DNA from: Thermomonas sp. | GTDB lineage: Bacteria; Pseudomonadota; Gammaproteobacteria; Xanthomonadales; Xanthomonadaceae | Direction: 5' to 3' | Length of the DNA: 64,000 bases | Assembly: GCA_016720345.1 (NCBI GenBank) | Contig: JADKKV010000003.1 | Location: forward strand, 105,106 to 169,105 | Shown: positions 21,622-31,812 of the stretch, in pieces | Position numbering within the stretch: position 1 is the stretch's first letter | Layout: every line of letters begins with the position of its first letter | Notes under the pieces: generated by a model | Databases searched by the model: none | Told to the model about the DNA's origin: nothing | What the model saw: only the letters and a program-made list of their open reading frames with translations | Program-made: the position numbers and the translations under genes

Positions 21622-22572
21622 TCAGCCGCGCGGCGGCCGGGGCCGGTGGTCGCCGTCGTCGGCGACGCCGCGCAGCAGCAGCTCCGACAGCGGCCGGCCA
21701 TCGGCATCGCGGTGGTACACATGCAGGTCGCGCTGCGGATAGGGGATGCTGAGGCCGTGCCCGATCAGCTGGTTGCGCACCGCTTCCACCACCCGGCTGC
21801 GCGCCTCGATGAAATCGTCGTTCGCGGCGAATGCCTGCAACACCAGGTCCACGCTGCTCTCGCCGAGGTTCAGCACCCGCACCACCGGCGCCGGTTCGTC
21901 CAGCACCAGCGGCTCGTCGCGGGCGATCCGCACCAGCAGGTCGCGCGCCTGCTGCAGGTCGTCCCTGTAGCCGACGCCAACGGTGACGTCGAAGCGCCGC
22001 TGCGGCAGGCTCGAATAATTGATGATCGGCGCGGTGGTGATCTCGCTGTTGGGCAGGATGATCACCCGGTGGTCGAGCCCGCGCAGCCGGGTCTGGAACA
22101 CGCGCACCTCCAGCACCGTGCCTTCCTGGCCGGCGGCGACGACGTGGTCGCCGGTGCGGAACGGCCGCAGCACGATCAGCATCACCCCCGAGGCGATGTT
22201 GGACAGCGAATCCTTGAGTGCCAGGCCCACCGCCAGGCCGGCGGCGCCGAGGATCGCGAACATCGAGGTGGTGGGGACCCCCAGCGCGGTCAGCGCGGTC
22301 ATGATCACCAGTACCAGCATCACCGCATAGGCGATGTTGCGCAGGAAGCCGCCGAGGGTGGGATCCACCCCCGCGCGTGCCATCACCCGGTCCAGGCCAT
22401 TGCCCAGCCGCTGCGCCAGCCAGCGGCCGGCCACGAAGATCGCCACCGCCGCCAGCAGGCGCAGACCCCACGCCTCCAGCAGGTGCAGCCAGTCGATCCC
22501 GCGCAGTTCGCTGACCAGGGCACTGGCGGCTTCGCGCGGGGCCGCGGGGGTGGTGCCGGTGGCAGGCAGCAT
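21622..22572 (-). CDS. Small-conductance mechanosensitive channel, MscS family
   Basis: A 316-aa inner-membrane channel opened by membrane tension. Three TM helices lie within residues 25-115. The pore-lining TM3 is [22 protein letters not shown], the hallmark of MscS. Then comes the beta domain ([35 protein letters not shown]) and the C-terminal cage. ATG 22572 is supported by GAGGAGA. The gene is downstream of ppsA on the same strand, 88 bp apart, with GC hairpins between. Confidence 0.92.
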   Translation of the reverse strand: MLPATGTTPAAPREAASALVSELRGIDWLHLLEAWGLRLLAAVAIFVAGRWLAQRLGNGLDRVMARAGVDPTLGGFLRNIAYAVMLVLVIMTALTALGVPTTSMFAILGAAGLAVGLALKDSLSNIASGVMLIVLRPFRTGDHVVAAGQEGTVLEVRVFQTRLRGLDHRVIILPNSEITTAPIINYSSLPQRRFDVTVGVGYRDDLQQARDLLVRIARDEPLVLDEPAPVVRVLNLGESSVDLVLQAFAANDDFIEARSRVVEAVRNQLIGHGLSIPYPQRDLHVYHRDADGRPLSELLLRGVADDGDHRPRPPRG

Positions 22573-22660
22573 GCAGTCTCCTCGGTGCGTGCATGCCCCG
22601 GAGCGGGCATGCAGGATCCGCCTTGATGTTGGCACGGCCGCGGTGGCGGCCGCGCGGCGC

Positions 22661-25036
<2,376 letters not shown>

Positions 25037-25123
25037 GGCAGGCTCCGTGGGGGATCGTTGGCGGCGCGGGCGCGCCGAAGTCCGCTATTTTAGCAACCGA
25101 TCCCGAGCCCGGCCCAGCGCACC

Positions 25124-25948
25124 ATGCCTGCTTCCCGCCCCGTGTTCTACGTGTCCGACGGCACCGGCATCACCGCCGAGACCATCGGCCACAGCCTGCT
25201 GACCCAGTTCACCGCCGAGGAATTCGCCACCGACCGGCTGCCGTTCGTGGACACCCCCGACAAGGCGCGCGAGGCCGCGGGCCGCATCCGCGCGGCCGGG
25301 GAGGCCGCCGGCGCGCGCCCGATCGTGGTCAGCTCCTGCGTGGACGGCGACCTGACCGCGCTGCTGGCGGAGAGCGGGGCGCTGATGCTGGACGTGTTCG
25401 CGCCGTTCATCGCGCCGCTGGAGCGCGAACTGGGACGCGCCCGCCAGCCGCGGGTGGGGCAGGCGCACGGGATCGTCGATTTCGAGAGCTACCACCGCCG
25501 CATCAACGCGATGAACTACGCGCTGACCCACGACGACGGCATGAAGCTGGACTACTCGGAGGCGGACCTGATCCTGGTCGGGGTGTCGCGCGCGGGCAAG
25601 ACCCCGACCTGCGTGTACCTGGCGCTTCACCACGGCGTGCGTGCCGCCAACTACCCGCTGACCGAGGAAGACCTGGAGGCCAGCGAGCGCCTGCCGGCCA
25701 AGCTGCGCGCGTTCCGCAGCAAGCTGTTCGGGCTCACCATCGACCCGATCCGCCTGCAGCAGATCCGCCAGGAGCGGCGGCCGAACGCACGCTATTCGCA
25801 GCTGGACACCTGCAGGCGCGAAGTGGCGCAGGCGGAGGCGATGCTGCGGCGGGAGGGCATCGAGATGCTGAGCACCACGCATGCATCGATCGAGGAGATT
25901 TCCAGCCGCGTCCTCGAGTACCTCGGCATCAATCGCGAGATGTACTGA
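25124..25948 (+). CDS. ppsR: PEP synthase regulatory protein (kinase/pyrophosphorylase)
   Basis: A 274-aa DUF299 protein that inactivates PpsA by ADP-dependent phosphorylation and reactivates it by Pi-dependent dephosphorylation. It has [18 protein letters not shown] at the N-terminus and the P-loop-like [15 protein letters not shown] near residue 150. It is transcribed divergently from ppsA across 87 bp containing an AT-rich CTATTTTAGC that could serve -10 elements on both strands. Confidence 0.95.
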   Translation: MPASRPVFYVSDGTGITAETIGHSLLTQFTAEEFATDRLPFVDTPDKAREAAGRIRAAGEAAGARPIVVSSCVDGDLTALLAESGALMLDVFAPFIAPLERELGRARQPRVGQAHGIVDFESYHRRINAMNYALTHDDGMKLDYSEADLILVGVSRAGKTPTCVYLALHHGVRAANYPLTEEDLEASERLPAKLRAFRSKLFGLTIDPIRLQQIRQERRPNARYSQLDTCRREVAQAEAMLRREGIEMLSTTHASIEEISSRVLEYLGINREMY

Positions 25949-26032
25949 GCCGGTTTTTCGGTCGGCACGGGAACCCCACGTTAGGCCGCGCGCAACGCGC
26001 CGTCAATGCTGCCGCGACGCGGATCGCGCGTG

Positions 26033-26038
26033 TAGGAT
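26033..26038 (+). promoter_or_regulatory. -10 element positioned for a leaderless DUF1249 transcript
   Basis: TAGGAT ends seven bases before the ATG at 26046 and there is no Shine-Dalgarno site, so the mRNA would start at or within a base of the start codon. Confidence 0.35.
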
Positions 26039-26045
26039 CGGGGCC

Positions 26046-26534
26046 ATGAGCAAGGTCCTGGCCCGCTGCGTCCCGCTCCCGAAGCTCAGCCGCTTCGGCT
26101 GGCTGATGGGCCTGTACGCGGAGAACCACGCGCGCCTGCAACGCCTGTTCGAACCGGCCGACCTGGCCTGCGGCGGATACGTCTCCAGCATCGGCGACGG
26201 CCTGGACCTGCGGATCGACGTGCTGGCGCGCCACGCCTACACGGTGGAACTGCGGATGAGCTACGGCCTGGTCGATCCGCAGACCGGCCTGTTCGACCCG
26301 TCCGCCAACCTGCGCCTGTACAACGACGCGCGCCAGGTCGAAGCCACCCATTGCTACGCCGGCCGCAGATGGCAGGACGTGATCGGCATGTTCCCGCCGC
26401 CGGAGCGGATCCTCGACCACCGGCTGCGGATGAACACCTTCCTCGGCAAGTGGCTGCAATACCTGGCCGAGCAGGGCCACGGCGTGGCGACGTTGCGGCC
26501 GGCATCGCAGGTTGGCATCGAAACAGCCGCTTGA
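26046..26534 (+). CDS. DUF1249 (YqiB-like) protein
   Basis: A 162-aa cytoplasmic protein of the DUF1249 family. Typical segments are YAENHARLQRLF near the N-terminus, VELRMSYGLVDPQTGLFDPSANLRLYNDARQVEATHC in the middle, and NTFLGKWLQYLAEQGH near the end. In E. coli the homologue yqiB neighbours nudF and cpdA, hinting at nucleotide metabolism, but no activity is established. Here it stands between ppsR and two tRNA genes. Confidence 0.82.
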   Translation: MSKVLARCVPLPKLSRFGWLMGLYAENHARLQRLFEPADLACGGYVSSIGDGLDLRIDVLARHAYTVELRMSYGLVDPQTGLFDPSANLRLYNDARQVEATHCYAGRRWQDVIGMFPPPERILDHRLRMNTFLGKWLQYLAEQGHGVATLRPASQVGIETAA

Positions 26535-26575
26535 CGCATCCGGGATTCACCCGCAAAATGCGCGTCCCGTTTCAT

Positions 26576-26651
26576 GGGGCCATAGCTCAGCTGGGAGAGC
26601 GCCTGCATGGCATGCAGGAGGTCGGCGGTTCGATCCCGCCTGGCTCCACCA
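26576..26651 (+). tRNA. tRNA-Ala (GGC)
   Basis: A 76-nt cloverleaf. The acceptor stem GGGGCCA pairs with TGGCTCC (one G-U). The D-arm contains AGCTCAGCTGGGAGAGC. The anticodon stem CCTGC/GCAGG encloses ATGGCAT with anticodon GGC. The T-loop is GGTTCGATCCC, and CCA is encoded. Confidence 0.97.
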
Positions 26652-26699
26652 ATTTCGCGAACCGGCACGCCTCGCCGGCACGCGGACCAAGCTGCAAAT

Positions 26700-26775
26700 G
26701 TCCCCATCGTCTAGAGGCCTAGGACACCACCCTTTCACGGTGGACACCGGGGTTCGAATCCCCGTGGGGACGCCA
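26700..26775 (+). tRNA. tRNA-Glu (TTC)
   Basis: A 76-nt cloverleaf. The acceptor stem GTCCCCA pairs with TGGGGAC. The anticodon stem CCACC/GGTGG encloses CTTTCAC with anticodon TTC. The T-arm is CGGGGTTCGAATCCCCG and CCA is encoded. It lies 48 bp after tRNA-Ala, so the two are probably co-transcribed. Confidence 0.97.
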
Positions 26776-26793
26776 TCCACAGCGCAACACGAA

Positions 26794-26819
26794 AACCGCC
26801 GCAAGGCGGTTTTTTGTTT
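26794..26819 (+). terminator. Intrinsic terminator of the tRNA-Ala/tRNA-Glu unit
   Basis: AAACCGCC pairs with GGCGGTTTT around a GCAA tetraloop and runs into T6-G-T4. It sits 19 bp after tRNA-Glu. Confidence 0.92.
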
Positions 26820-26889
26820 TCCGCATTTCCTCGCCTGCAGAGCGGGGCATGCGCAAGTGTCGCTTTACCACGGAGCAGGTCAAAAGACC

Positions 26890-27525
26890 TCACTCCGCCG
26901 ACTTGCGTTCGCCTTCGTCGAACGCCACCGCATCGGAGATGCCGGCGCGACGCTCGCGGATCTTGCCTGAGGCCAGCGACCAGGCGACGTCGCTGCCGCG
27001 CTTGTGCTTGCCGAACAGCAGGCTCGAGTTGCGGCCGATTCCAAGCGACTGCGCGTCGTCGAATGCCGCCAGGTCAGCGCTCAGGAAGATGAATTCCCAG
27101 CCCAATGCCTGCTTGGCGTTGATCAGGGTACTCACGCGCGCGCGGTCGAATTCGCGGCTGGCGTTTTCCTGGCCGTCGGTCACCACCACGTACAGGATCC
27201 TGCCCGGGCGCAGGGCGTCCGGAATCGCCGCCAGGCGCGCCTCCAGCTCAAGGATGCCGCGGCCCAGCGCGTCATACAGCGGCGTGGTGGCGCGCGGGAT
27301 GTAGGTCTCGGCGGTGAGCGGCGCGATGGCGGCCAGCGGCGCGAAATCGGCGATCACTTCGTACGGGTCCTGCGAATCGAACTGGACCAGGGTCATCGTG
27401 CCCGGCTCGGGTGCGGCCTGCTGCTGGGCCAGGAAGGCGTTGAACCCGCCGATCACGTCGTCGCGGATGGTGTCCATGGAACCGGTGCGGTCGAGCAGGA
27501 CGGTGATGTGGCTGCGAATGGTCAT
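26890..27525 (-). CDS. VWA domain protein
   Basis: A 211-aa protein that is almost entirely a von Willebrand factor A domain. The metal-ion-dependent adhesion site reads LLDRTGSMDTI at residues 8-18, a DxTxS variant of DxSxS, with later conserved segments TTPLYDALG and VVTDGQENAS. Start ATG 27525 follows AGGAGG. No signal peptide is present, so it is probably cytoplasmic. It diverges from the helicase gene. Similar stand-alone VWA proteins occur near tellurite-resistance or chaperone systems, but no partner is visible here. Confidence 0.85.
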   Translation of the reverse strand: MTIRSHITVLLDRTGSMDTIRDDVIGGFNAFLAQQQAAPEPGTMTLVQFDSQDPYEVIADFAPLAAIAPLTAETYIPRATTPLYDALGRGILELEARLAAIPDALRPGRILYVVVTDGQENASREFDRARVSTLINAKQALGWEFIFLSADLAAFDDAQSLGIGRNSSLLFGKHKRGSDVAWSLASGKIRERRAGISDAVAFDEGERKSAE

Positions 27526-27593
27526 GGCGGCGCCTCCTGGAGTGAGCCGCCAACGTGCACCATGCGCGTCGCAGCCGGTGAGACATGGGCGCC

Positions 27594-27616
27594 GGATCCT
27601 CGCGGGCGGAGGATCC
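27594..27616 (+). promoter_or_regulatory. Hairpin that would sequester the mrfA ribosome-binding site
   Basis: GGATCCTC (27594-27601) pairs perfectly with GAGGATCC (27609-27616), which includes the GGAGG Shine-Dalgarno and abuts the ATG at 27617. Folding would block initiation, so translational control is possible. Confidence 0.5.
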
Positions 27617-30019
27617 ATGACCCAGCTTGCACGACTCGAAGTCCAGCCGGCCGCCGCTGATGGCGGCTCTTCGTCTTCACTGGCGCCGCGCCTGCTGCGC
27701 AAGTATCCGGAGCGTGTCACCGGCGCGTTCGTGGTCCCGGCGCGGGAGGGATGCTTCGTCGCGTTGCCGGATGCGCTGCCGGAGAGGTTGGCCACTGCCT
27801 TGCGCAGCCGCGGGCGCGAGCGCCTGTATTCGCACCAGGGTGCGTGCTGGGATGCGGTGGCGCGCGGCGAGGATGTGGTGGTGGTCACCCCCACCGCGTC
27901 TGGCAAGTCCCTGTGCTACACGCTGCCGGTGGTCGCGGGGGCGATGACCCGCCGCAGCAAGGCGCTCTACCTGTTCCCGACCAAGGCGCTGGCGCAGGAC
28001 CAGGTGGCGGAGCTGATCGAGCTGTCGAAGGCGGGCGAGCTGGGCGTGCGCGCGGCCACCTTCGATGGCGACACCCCCGGCGACCAGCGGCAGGCGATCC
28101 GCCTGTCCGGCGACATCGTCGTCACCAATCCGGACATGCTGCACCAGGGCATCCTGCCGCACCACACCAAGTGGGCGCAGTTCTTCGAGAACCTGGCCTA
28201 CGTGGTGATCGACGAGATCCACGCCTACCGCGGGGTGTTTGGCTCGCACCTGGCCAACGTGCTGCGCCGGCTGCAACGGGTCTGCGCGTTCTATGGCGTA
28301 CGCCCGCAGTTCATCCTGTGCTCGGCCACCATCGGCAACCCGCAGCAGCATGCCGAAGCCCTGATCGGCCGCACGGTCACCGCGATCACCGAGTCCGGCG
28401 CGCCGTCCGGCGAGAAGCACGTGCTGCTGTGGAATCCGCCGGTGGTGAACCCGGACCTGGGCCTGCGCGCATCGGCGCGCTCGCAGTCCAACCGGATCGC
28501 GCGGATGGCGATCAAGGCCGGGTTGAAGACGCTGGTATTCGCGCAGTCGCGGACGATGGTGGAGGTGCTGACCAAATACCTGAAGGACGTGTTCGACCAC
28601 GATCCGCGCAAGCCGGCGCGCATCCGCGCATACCGCGGCGGCTACCTGCCCACCGAGCGCCGCGATGCCGAGCGCGCGATGCGCGACGGCCGCATCGACG
28701 GCATCGTCTCCACCTCGGCGCTGGAACTGGGCGTGGACATCGGCGCGCTGGACGTGGTGGTGCTCAACGGCTACCCGGGCAGCGTCAGCGGCACCTGGCA
28801 GCGCTTCGGGCGTGCGGGGCGGCGCCAGAAGCCCAGCCTGGGCGTGCTGGTGGCGTCTTCGGATCCGCTGGACCAGTACATCGTGCGCCACCCGGAGTTC
28901 TTTTCCGACGCCAGTCCGGAACATGCCCGCATTGCCGCCGACCAGCCGGTGATCCTGCTGGACCACATCCGCTGCGCTGCGTTCGAGCTGCCGTTCCTGG
29001 AAGGCGACAGCTTCGGCCCGGTGGACCCGGCGGTGTACCTGCAGCTGCTGGCCGAGGATGGCGTGCTGCATCCGGAAGGCGGGCGCTGGGAGTGGATCGC
29101 CGACAGCTATCCCGCCATCGCGGTCAACCTGCGCTCGGTGGCGGATGGCAACTTCGTGGTGGTGGATCGCACCGACGGCCGCCAGACGATCATCGCCGAA
29201 GTGGATTTCAGCTCCGCGCCGCTGATGCTCTACGAGGGCGCGATCCACATGGTGCAGTCCACGCCATACCAGGTGGAGCGGCTGGACTGGGAGGGCCGCA
29301 AGGCGTTCGTCACCCGCACCCGCGTGGACTACTACACCGATGCGATCGACTACACCCGGCTGAAGGTGCTGGAGTCGTTCGCGCAGGCGGTGACCGGGGT
29401 GGGGCAGGTCCACCACGGCGAGGTCCACGTGGTGCGGCGGGTCTCGGGCTACAAGAAGATCCGCTACTACACGCACGAGAACATCGGCTACGGGCCGGTC
29501 ACCTTGCCGGACCAGGAAATGCACACCAGCGCGTGCTGGTGGCAGTTGCCGGAGCTGGTGCTGGATGCATTGTTCGAATCGCGCCAGCACGCGCTGGACG
29601 GGTTCCTCGGCGCCGCGCATGCGCTGCATGTGGTCGCACGGATCGCGGTGATGGCCGATGGCGCCGACCTGCGCAAGGCGGTGGGCAGCGGCGACGGGGC
29701 GTGGTCTGCCAGCGGTGATGGCCACGGGCGTGGCCAGCTGCGGGCCACCGATGGCGCGCCGCTGCCGGCCGGGGCGTTGGCGCGTTTCCAGCCAACGGTT
29801 TACCTGTACGACAACTACCCGGGCGGGGTGGGGCTGTCGGAGCCACTGTTCGCGCGCCAGGCCGAACTGTTGCTGCGGGCGCAGGCGCTGGTGCAGGACT
29901 GCGGCTGCCGGGCGGGATGCCCGAGCTGTGTCGGCCCGGTGCTGGATGATGCGGTGCCGCTGGCCGAAGGCCCGCGCCAACTCGCGTTGCGGGTGCTGCG
30001 CGCGCTGCAGTCCGCATGA
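27617..30019 (+). CDS. mrfA: DEAD/DEAH helicase with DUF1998 zinc domain, MrfA (YprA)-like
   Basis: An 800-aa superfamily 2 helicase. Walker A TPTASGKSLCYTL lies near residue 92, Walker B is VVIDEIHAYRG, and motif VI is YPGSVSGTWQRFGRAGRR. The C-terminal DUF1998 domain ends in a Cys cluster (CGCRAGCPSC). This matches Bacillus MrfA, which works with MrfB in a UvrA-independent repair pathway for mitomycin C damage. The stop overlaps the downstream exonuclease gene (ATGA), the same pairing as mrfAB, so a joint role in DNA repair is a strong inference. Confidence 0.88.
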   Translation: MTQLARLEVQPAAADGGSSSSLAPRLLRKYPERVTGAFVVPAREGCFVALPDALPERLATALRSRGRERLYSHQGACWDAVARGEDVVVVTPTASGKSLCYTLPVVAGAMTRRSKALYLFPTKALAQDQVAELIELSKAGELGVRAATFDGDTPGDQRQAIRLSGDIVVTNPDMLHQGILPHHTKWAQFFENLAYVVIDEIHAYRGVFGSHLANVLRRLQRVCAFYGVRPQFILCSATIGNPQQHAEALIGRTVTAITESGAPSGEKHVLLWNPPVVNPDLGLRASARSQSNRIARMAIKAGLKTLVFAQSRTMVEVLTKYLKDVFDHDPRKPARIRAYRGGYLPTERRDAERAMRDGRIDGIVSTSALELGVDIGALDVVVLNGYPGSVSGTWQRFGRAGRRQKPSLGVLVASSDPLDQYIVRHPEFFSDASPEHARIAADQPVILLDHIRCAAFELPFLEGDSFGPVDPAVYLQLLAEDGVLHPEGGRWEWIADSYPAIAVNLRSVADGNFVVVDRTDGRQTIIAEVDFSSAPLMLYEGAIHMVQSTPYQVERLDWEGRKAFVTRTRVDYYTDAIDYTRLKVLESFAQAVTGVGQVHHGEVHVVRRVSGYKKIRYYTHENIGYGPVTLPDQEMHTSACWWQLPELVLDALFESRQHALDGFLGAAHALHVVARIAVMADGADLRKAVGSGDGAWSASGDGHGRGQLRATDGAPLPAGALARFQPTVYLYDNYPGGVGLSEPLFARQAELLLRAQALVQDCGCRAGCPSCVGPVLDDAVPLAEGPRQLALRVLRALQSA

Positions 30020-30849
30020 GCGTTGGCCTCGACCGCCTGCAGGCGCTGCGGCGGCAGAGCGGGGCGGCAGCGCCGCGTGTGCCGGCGGTTGCGCTGCCCG
30101 AACCCGTGGATGCGCTGGTCGAGCAGGTCGCCCGCCTGCGTGGCCTGTTGCGGGTGACGCGCGGTAGCGCGCCGTTGGTGGCCGCCAGTGCGGACCGCAC
30201 GATTCCCGGCCGCGAAATCGCCGCGGGCCTGTGGCTGCAGGAACAGCGGCTGCCGCTCGGGAATCCATGGCCCGTGCTGCTTGATGCCGGCTTCGATCGC
30301 CGCGAGCCGGTGCCCACCCACGACCTGTTGTTCTTCGATACCGAAACCACCGGCCTTGCCGGCGGCACCGGCACCCGCGCGTTCATGATCGGCGCTGCCG
30401 CGATCGACGGCGACGCGCTGCACGTGCGCCAGTTGACGATCGCCAGCACCGGTGCCGAAGCGGCGATGCTGGAGGTGTTCCGCGGCTGGCTGCGCGCCTC
30501 CACCGTTTTGGTCAGCTACAACGGCAAGTCGTACGACGCGCCGCTGCTGAAGACGCGCTACCGGCTGATGCGCCAGGCCGAACCGCTCTCGGGCCTTGCG
30601 CACATGGATCTGCTGTACCCCAGCCGCCGCCGCTACCGCGGCTGCTTCGAGAACTGCCGGCTCGCCACCATCGAGCGGCGGGTGCTCGGCATCGTGCGCG
30701 AGGACGACCTGCCCGGCAGCGAGGCCCCGGCCGCGTGGCTCGGCTACCTGCGCGGCGGTTCCGGCGCGCTGCTGCGGCGGGTGCTGGCGCACAACCGGCA
30801 GGACGTGGTGACGCTGGCGCGGTTGGCCCTGCACCTGGGCAGCGCGTGA
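30016..30849 (+). CDS. mrfB: RNase H-like DEDD exonuclease, MrfB (YprB)-like
   Basis: A 277-aa protein of the YprB ribonuclease H-like family. The exonuclease I motif LLFFDTETTGLAGGTGTRAF lies near residues 103-122, with a second acidic motif around LVSYNGKSYDAPLLKTRYRL and a third near LAHNRQDVVTLARLAL, giving a DEDD set. In Bacillus, MrfB is the nuclease of the MrfAB mitomycin-repair pair. The ATGA overlap with the helicase gene supports that assignment here. Confidence 0.85.
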   Translation: MSVGLDRLQALRRQSGAAAPRVPAVALPEPVDALVEQVARLRGLLRVTRGSAPLVAASADRTIPGREIAAGLWLQEQRLPLGNPWPVLLDAGFDRREPVPTHDLLFFDTETTGLAGGTGTRAFMIGAAAIDGDALHVRQLTIASTGAEAAMLEVFRGWLRASTVLVSYNGKSYDAPLLKTRYRLMRQAEPLSGLAHMDLLYPSRRRYRGCFENCRLATIERRVLGIVREDDLPGSEAPAAWLGYLRGGSGALLRRVLAHNRQDVVTLARLALHLGSA

Positions 30850-30866
30850 GTCGATGCGGGCGGTTT

Positions 30867-30909
30867 CCCGACGGACCGACGCGTGTAACCCCGGCTGCGT
30901 TCCGTCGGG
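30867..30909 (+). terminator. Hairpin downstream of mrfB
   Basis: CCCGACGGA pairs perfectly with TCCGTCGGG, with an additional inner ACGC/GCGT pairing. It lies 18 bp after the mrfB stop. There is no T tract, so it may stabilise the mRNA end or act with Rho. Confidence 0.45.
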
Positions 30910-30954
30910 CCACGCGGCAGCATCTCCAGCATCAACCCCGATGCGTGAAGGCCG

Positions 30955-31344
30955 ATGAGACACCGTTCGCTGCCGTGCTTGCTGCTCCTGCTGGCTGCGT
31001 TCGCCGCGGGTGCCGGCGAATTGCATCGCTGCGTCAGCCGCACCGGCCAGGTCAGCTATCTCTCTGCGAGCTGCCCGGACGGCCAGAGGACGGATCGCAT
31101 CCTGCAGTTCGTCCCGGATCCGGTTCCTGCGCCCGTTACCACGCGCACCGGCAAGGCGTCGGCATCCGGAAACCGCCAGTCGTCTCGCCAACGAACTGTT
31201 GCGAGCCACAAGCCCGAGCCAAGCCCGTGCCAGCGTGCGAAGGCCCGGCGCGAAGCGCAACTGGACCAGCTTGGGCTCAAGCGCACGTTCGATGACCTGA
31301 GCCGGATCGATGCGGCGGTGCGGGTGGTGTGCAACGGGTTCTAG
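30955..31344 (+). CDS. Small exported DUF4124-like protein
   Basis: A 129-aa protein with an N-terminal signal peptide (residues 1-20, LLLLLAAFAAGA). A DUF4124-like motif with paired cysteines follows (ELHRCVSRTGQVSYLSASCPDGQ). A basic, Ser/Arg-rich linker and a C-terminal region with two further Cys (SPCQRAKARREAQLDQLGL; VVCNGF) complete it. Such proteins are common and uncharacterised in xanthomonads; periplasmic location is inferred. Confidence 0.75.
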   Translation: MRHRSLPCLLLLLAAFAAGAGELHRCVSRTGQVSYLSASCPDGQRTDRILQFVPDPVPAPVTTRTGKASASGNRQSSRQRTVASHKPEPSPCQRAKARREAQLDQLGLKRTFDDLSRIDAAVRVVCNGF

Positions 31345-31364
31345 GTAGCGGTCATGGCTGTCTT

Positions 31365-31392
31365 GACAGACATAATAAGCATTATGCGAAGT
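31365..31392. other. dif-like XerCD recombination site
   Basis: Two 11-bp arms flank a 6-bp centre in an AT-rich island between convergent genes. Read on the minus strand the XerC-type arm is ACTTCGCATAA, close to known ATTTCGCATAA arms. The centre TGCTTA and the XerD-type arm TTATGTCTGTC follow. The inner CATAA/TTATG palindrome is exact. The outer XerD half departs from the usual TTATGTTAAAT, so this may be the chromosomal dif, a secondary or phage-derived site, or chance. Confidence 0.45.
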
Positions 31393-31413
31393 TATAAGCT
31401 GCCGCGCCGGCGG

Positions 31414-31812
31414 TCAATACACCGGACGCAGGACCCCGGCCAGGCGCGCCCCGGCCCAGACCAGCATGAAGCCGCCGACCAGGGTCGCGCCGAGGTAGCC
31501 AAGCAACAGGTCGCTGCGTTGCGAGCGCGCCATCAGCAGGCATTCCAGCATCAGCGCCGAATACGTGGTCAGCGCGCCCAGCACGCCGACGATCAGGAAC
31601 GCACGCCAGTACAGCGCATGCGGTCCACGGCCCTCCAGCCACACCGCGAGGAAGCCGACCGCGAAGGAACCGACCAGGTTGGCGGCAAGCGTCCCGTACG
31701 GGATGCCGGTGCCGAACTGGCGCAGCATCGCGCCGCCCAGCCAGTAGCGTGCGCCGGCACCAAGCGCGCCGCCCAGCATCACCAGCGCAAGCTGTTGCCA
31801 CCACAGGTTCAT
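31414..31812 (-). CDS. crcB: Fluoride efflux channel CrcB (Fluc)
   Basis: A 132-aa four-TM protein. Family motifs are GGALGAGARYWLGG at the N-terminus, YGTLAANLVGSFAVGFLA (conserved Asn) and the central break GVLGALTTYSALMLE. It exports fluoride as an antiparallel dimer. The start overlaps the rarA stop (ATGA). No fluoride riboswitch is visible because it is internal to an operon. Confidence 0.93.
   Translation of the reverse strand: MNLWWQQLALVMLGGALGAGARYWLGGAMLRQFGTGIPYGTLAANLVGSFAVGFLAVWLEGRGPHALYWRAFLIVGVLGALTTYSALMLECLLMARSQRSDLLLGYLGATLVGGFMLVWAGARLAGVLRPVY

Noticed and set aside
27677-30268. Minus-strand 863-codon open frame opposite the mrfA helicase
   Set aside because: Antisense shadow of a well-conserved helicase; no start signal or domain.
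31371-31392. Resemblance to loxP (CGAAGTTAT half-site)
   Set aside because: Only one arm matches and there is no second inverted arm or Cre-like gene. The 11-6-11 Xer layout explains the sequence better.
31345-31420. Fluoride riboswitch near crcB
   Set aside because: crcB is internal to an operon (start overlaps rarA), and the AT-rich sequence lies at its 3' end, so it cannot be a leader riboswitch.
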